Source: Deltaproteobacteria bacterium RBG_13_49_15
GTDB lineage: Bacteria > Desulfobacterota > Desulfobacteria > Desulfobacterales > UBA2156
Direction of reading: 5' to 3'
Assembly: GCA_001797695.1 (NCBI GenBank)
Contig: MGQD01000199.1
Location: 1 to 6,255 of the forward strand
Length of the DNA: 6,255 bases
The position numbers and the translations under genes are program-made. How positions within the stretch are numbered: position 1 is the first letter of the stretch; every line of letters starts with the position of its first letter. The notes beneath the pieces are model-generated. The model was not told the origin of the DNA. It worked only from the letters and a program-made list of their open reading frames with translations, and did no database searches. Of this stretch, positions 3,331 to 6,255 are shown one piece after another.

Positions 3331-6255
3331 TTATTGAACCAGTTGCCGCCAATAATATAAATTAATGCCTGGCATAGGGTTGGGTGGTACGTTTTCCACT
3401 CCACCTTCAATGCCGATGTATAATTGCGGCCCTCCCTCCAGGATGGCGATGACAGGTGATGATGGAATGGAAGTGCCGATCACTACCGACCGGTCTTCCT
3501 TTCCGGTATTTACCACGTTCCCCTCCGCATCATATTCTGTCGTACCGCTCCAGTCGTGAGAGCTGCCGCCTGTTTTATAATTAAGGGCGTAAAGCCGGGC
3601 AGCGCCCCTGGCTGTGGAAATGCTGCAGGGATCCGAAGGGTCAACAAAACCTCCGCCCGGATCAGGAGTATAGGTGGTAAAATACACGACTCCGCCGAAA
3701 ACGACGGGTGTGGATACAACCTTTTCCCCTGGATTCTCTAGTCGGATAAACCATCCTTTTCCTGAATCCAGTAAATTTTGTGTGGCGATCTTTTGTTCTG
3801 CCGTGCCGAGCTGAATCAGATCGGCCGTTACATCTAACAGGCCTGTCTCCATCAAACCCATGCTCACAAAATCATTTTTGACTGCATAAAGGCGATTAAC
3901 CACAGTGGTATTCCAGGGATTTTCCCTATCGCCGGTTCCGAAAAAGACAAACTCTCCGAAATGCTCCTTTACGGCATCAGGAGCGTGGAATATTTTCCTT
4001 TGAACCCCGTCTGCGGCTGAAGCCGAAAAGAGTTTGGCGGCGGTCCAGGTTCCATCTGTGACTCCGTTGCTGTCGTCATCCCTAAAAACGAACATGTTCC
4101 CGCCGAGATCGCCGGCATACACCCGGCTGACGATGCCGTCCCCATCATGGTCGAAGCCGCTCAAATCCACAACGGAGTGGGTCATCTGGGAAAAGTTACC
4201 CGCATTGAAATTCAGGCTGCTGACAGCGCCGTTTCCAACATTGATACTAAACACAGCCCTTCCCACCGTGTCGGCAGCGGCCGGTGTTTCGGAATCCTGG
4301 TTGGTGTCATACCCTCCGGCCATCAGAAACACTTCCGCCTGGCTGGTTGAAGTTTTGATCGTAGCTATTTCAGGTGACGCCCACGACTGACCCAATGTTC
4401 CGGAACCCCCTCCAAGATGACTCGGGCCGACTTCATATAGCCATACCGGTGAATTATAGGAGGTAACATCAAGGACGTGGTAATAGTCTCCTCCTCGTCT
4501 CTCGCCGACAAAAAGAATGGTCTGGCTCGTTCCCTGATAAACCGAAGGGGCCGCATCCACAAAATAATCATGGCTGGTATTTGAATCCGAAAGCAAATTC
4601 AAACGTCCTAGTTGATCATCCGGTATATAGGCCCATAGCTCCTGTCCATTTCCGTCATCAAAGGCATGAAGGCTTCCGCCGTTGTTTGCGGCATAGATCA
4701 CGGTCTTATCCGTATAGTGGATCACAGCGGGCTTTGAATGGATAAAATCACCAAGCGTCCATGATCGTATGGATCCATTGAGATTGTAGAAATCATCAAT
4801 AAGCGCTTGGCGCGCTGTATCGGTAGCGACTCCAAGGACCGTATTCGTGATCAGGGGATTGGTGTAGGAAAACCGGTTATCCGTATGCGTCAAGGTTTTA
4901 TTGGCAGTCCCCATATAGGTGTAAATATTGCGGCTGCTTTGGCCTAAAAGAACCTCTCCCACGCCACCGTCTTCAACAACCGGGCCGTCCGGCAGCCCTG
5001 ACCAGTAGGATGTGGCTGTGGCTTTTATGGTTCCGTTTGCTTCGGTAGCCGGATTTCCATTGGCATCCAGGATCGCTCCATCCGGGGCCAGGCCATATTT
5101 TTTGATGTTTCCGAACCACCTTCCATTTTCCGTCGGCTTGAAGAATCCGATGTAAATCCGGTCGCCGGCATAGGCGCTGTTGAGCTTGCTCACCGGCACA
5201 ACCGGCGCAACGAAAACCGCATTGGCTGTTGAGATTTTCGATATAATCGAATCAAAGGCTTCCTTCAGGGAAGACGAGTTGGTCGCGGTGTAATACTCCC
5301 CTCCTCCATTGCTTGCAGTATCCTCCAGCACGGTATTATCCGTCTGAAATCCAACGGTGTAGGTGATGATATTTTGTTTTTCAAAATCACCCACGCTTCC
5401 CATGGAAGTATTTATGTCATTGTCAAATAGGTACTTGGCGACATCATCCAGGTAATCGGAGGTGTCGGCAGTAGTGGAAGGGGTACTGTAACTCACGTAA
5501 CCGTCCGATCTGGTCGCAAGAGCAGCGGCTTCGTGGCCGTCCGCATCGTAATCGCTGATGGTGTTTCCAAGGATATATGTCCCTGTTCTCAGCCGCCAGT
5601 TCCGGTCCTGGGTGGGTTCGCCGTCCGTCATGACAATGATGTAATTTTTTTGGCACCTCTGCTGCATGGGGCTGGTGTAGGTAACTCCGCTGTTGAACCA
5701 GCTTGGTTTACCCGCATAGTAAAGCCCCATTTCGGCCAGGGTTTCAGCCAGAGGCGTCCACGTCTCAGGGTCCAAGGCATTGATGGAATTGATAAGAGTT
5801 GTTTTGTCCGTTCCGAGTGGCTGCAGCAGCCGGCCGCCGTCGTTATGATTGAAAATAAAGACCCCGAACCGGAGTTCATCCGCCTTATCATTGATCAGAT
5901 CCGTGATGACCTCCTTGGCCACGTCGATGCGCCTTCGGTCATCTCCGATGCCCAGGGCCAGATAATTGCGGTAGTTGCCCAGTCGAAGGTCTCTTGAAGT
6001 CCCGCCTCCGCAGTTGCCGTTCAATCTTATGCTTCCGGACCAATAGCCGACTGACAATAGAGCGTTTTTTGCTGCGGTGCATGGGAGCGTATTTACGGAT
6101 GGTTGCCCGCTATAAGTCCATGAAGAAGATACCCAGCTACTGCCGCTCCTTCGATAAACGGTATTTGTGGAATAAGATCCGGTGTAGGTAGTGGCCGGAT
6201 TATAGGAATCGCCGGGCACGTCCTCGGTGTCCATGCTCCCGGAGTTGTCAAAAAG
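3331..6255 (-). CDS. pilY1: PilY1 type IV pilus tip adhesin/regulator, N-terminus outside window
   Basis: The frame is open from the right edge to TAA at 3331-3333; 974 residues are visible (numbered from the edge). It opens with LFDNSGSMD, the DxSxS MIDAS motif of a von Willebrand A domain, so ATG 6234 is internal. The domain continues after a roughly 95-residue insert with a Cys pair (59, 82), then IDVAKEVITDLI, the MIDAS Thr in TPLAET (167-172) and CQKNYIIVMTDGEP (201-214). A linker with DANGNPATEANG leads to the PilC/PilY1 beta-propeller: DFIHSKP (503-509), VIYAANNGGSLHAFD (519-533), ELWAYIPD, the YAGDLGGN blade with its calcium loop, FGTGDRENP (772-780) and a final GARLYAL-type blade, ending in YYWRQLVQ. 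PilY1 is exported to the outer surface, caps or primes pili with the minor pilins, and counteracts retraction in a calcium-dependent way. A signal peptide and some N-terminal sequence are missing at the edge. It is probably in a minor-pilin operon with the small exported gene after it. Confidence 0.95.
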   Translation of the reverse strand, partial: LFDNSGSMDTEDVPGDSYNPATTYTGSYSTNTVYRRSGSSWVSSSWTYSGQPSVNTLPCTAAKNALLSVGYWSGSIRLNGNCGGGTSRDLRLGNYRNYLALGIGDDRRRIDVAKEVITDLINDKADELRFGVFIFNHNDGGRLLQPLGTDKTTLINSINALDPETWTPLAETLAEMGLYYAGKPSWFNSGVTYTSPMQQRCQKNYIIVMTDGEPTQDRNWRLRTGTYILGNTISDYDADGHEAAALATRSDGYVSYSTPSTTADTSDYLDDVAKYLFDNDINTSMGSVGDFEKQNIITYTVGFQTDNTVLEDTASNGGGEYYTATNSSSLKEAFDSIISKISTANAVFVAPVVPVSKLNSAYAGDRIYIGFFKPTENGRWFGNIKKYGLAPDGAILDANGNPATEANGTIKATATSYWSGLPDGPVVEDGGVGEVLLGQSSRNIYTYMGTANKTLTHTDNRFSYTNPLITNTVLGVATDTARQALIDDFYNLNGSIRSWTLGDFIHSKPAVIHYTDKTVIYAANNGGSLHAFDDGNGQELWAYIPDDQLGRLNLLSDSNTSHDYFVDAAPSVYQGTSQTILFVGERRGGDYYHVLDVTSYNSPVWLYEVGPSHLGGGSGTLGQSWASPEIATIKTSTSQAEVFLMAGGYDTNQDSETPAAADTVGRAVFSINVGNGAVSSLNFNAGNFSQMTHSVVDLSGFDHDGDGIVSRVYAGDLGGNMFVFRDDDSNGVTDGTWTAAKLFSASAADGVQRKIFHAPDAVKEHFGEFVFFGTGDRENPWNTTVVNRLYAVKNDFVSMGLMETGLLDVTADLIQLGTAEQKIATQNLLDSGKGWFIRLENPGEKVVSTPVVFGGVVYFTTYTPDPGGGFVDPSDPCSISTARGAARLYALNYKTGGSSHDWSGTTEYDAEGNVVNTGKEDRSVVIGTSIPSSPVIAILEGGPQLYIGIEGGVENVPPNPMPGINLYYWRQLVQ

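Noticed and set aside
4034..4390. 118-codon open frame on the plus strand
   Set aside because: It is antisense to the PilY1 beta-propeller, including its calcium loops, and has no motif or ribosome binding site of its own.
5533..5997. 154-codon open frame on the plus strand
   Set aside because: It lies wholly antisense to the conserved vWA region of pilY1, shows no family motif and is best explained as a shadow of that gene.

Overview
The window looks like a mesophilic Gram-negative bacterium of the Desulfobacterota (delta-proteobacterial) type. This is inferred from protein flavour: a PilY1-like adhesin with a long insert in its von Willebrand A domain, a GspE/PulE ATPase with a tetracysteine motif, and the tail of a LysM-type envelope protein. 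No rRNA, tRNA or other taxonomic marker is present, so the assignment is soft.

Layout, left to right. (1) 2-349, plus strand: 3' end of a gene resembling LysM-domain envelope proteins. (2) 359-2185, minus strand, convergent with it after a 9-bp gap: a GspE/PulE-family type IV pilus or type II secretion assembly ATPase. Its open frame runs on to 2317, but ATG 2185 fits the family and lies directly below a near-consensus sigma-70 promoter. (3) 2186-2854: about 670 bp without an intact gene. It is a patchwork of a DUF4143-type ATPase relic, a strongly folded element, a MITE-like element with perfect 15-bp inverted ends, short direct repeats and a 9-bp-stem hairpin. (4) 2855-3268, minus: a small exported protein with a strong ribosome binding site. 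(5) 3331-6255, minus: PilY1, complete at the C-terminus and cut at the right edge inside its metal-binding MIDAS motif.

How the genes fit together: PilY1 and the small exported protein are 62 bp apart on one strand and probably form the end of a minor-pilin operon whose earlier genes would lie off the right edge. The ATPase is a cytoplasmic motor of the kind that assembles such pili, but the patchwork region and its own promoter suggest that it is transcribed separately.

No unknown multi-gene system is visible. The points most worth a second look are the PilY1 calcium loop, which has Ser at its ninth position and a canonical-looking DxDxNGxxD loop 24 residues later; the uncharacterised secreted PilY1 neighbour; the possibly leaderless promoter of the ATPase; and the layered mobile or repeat debris at 2328-2763.
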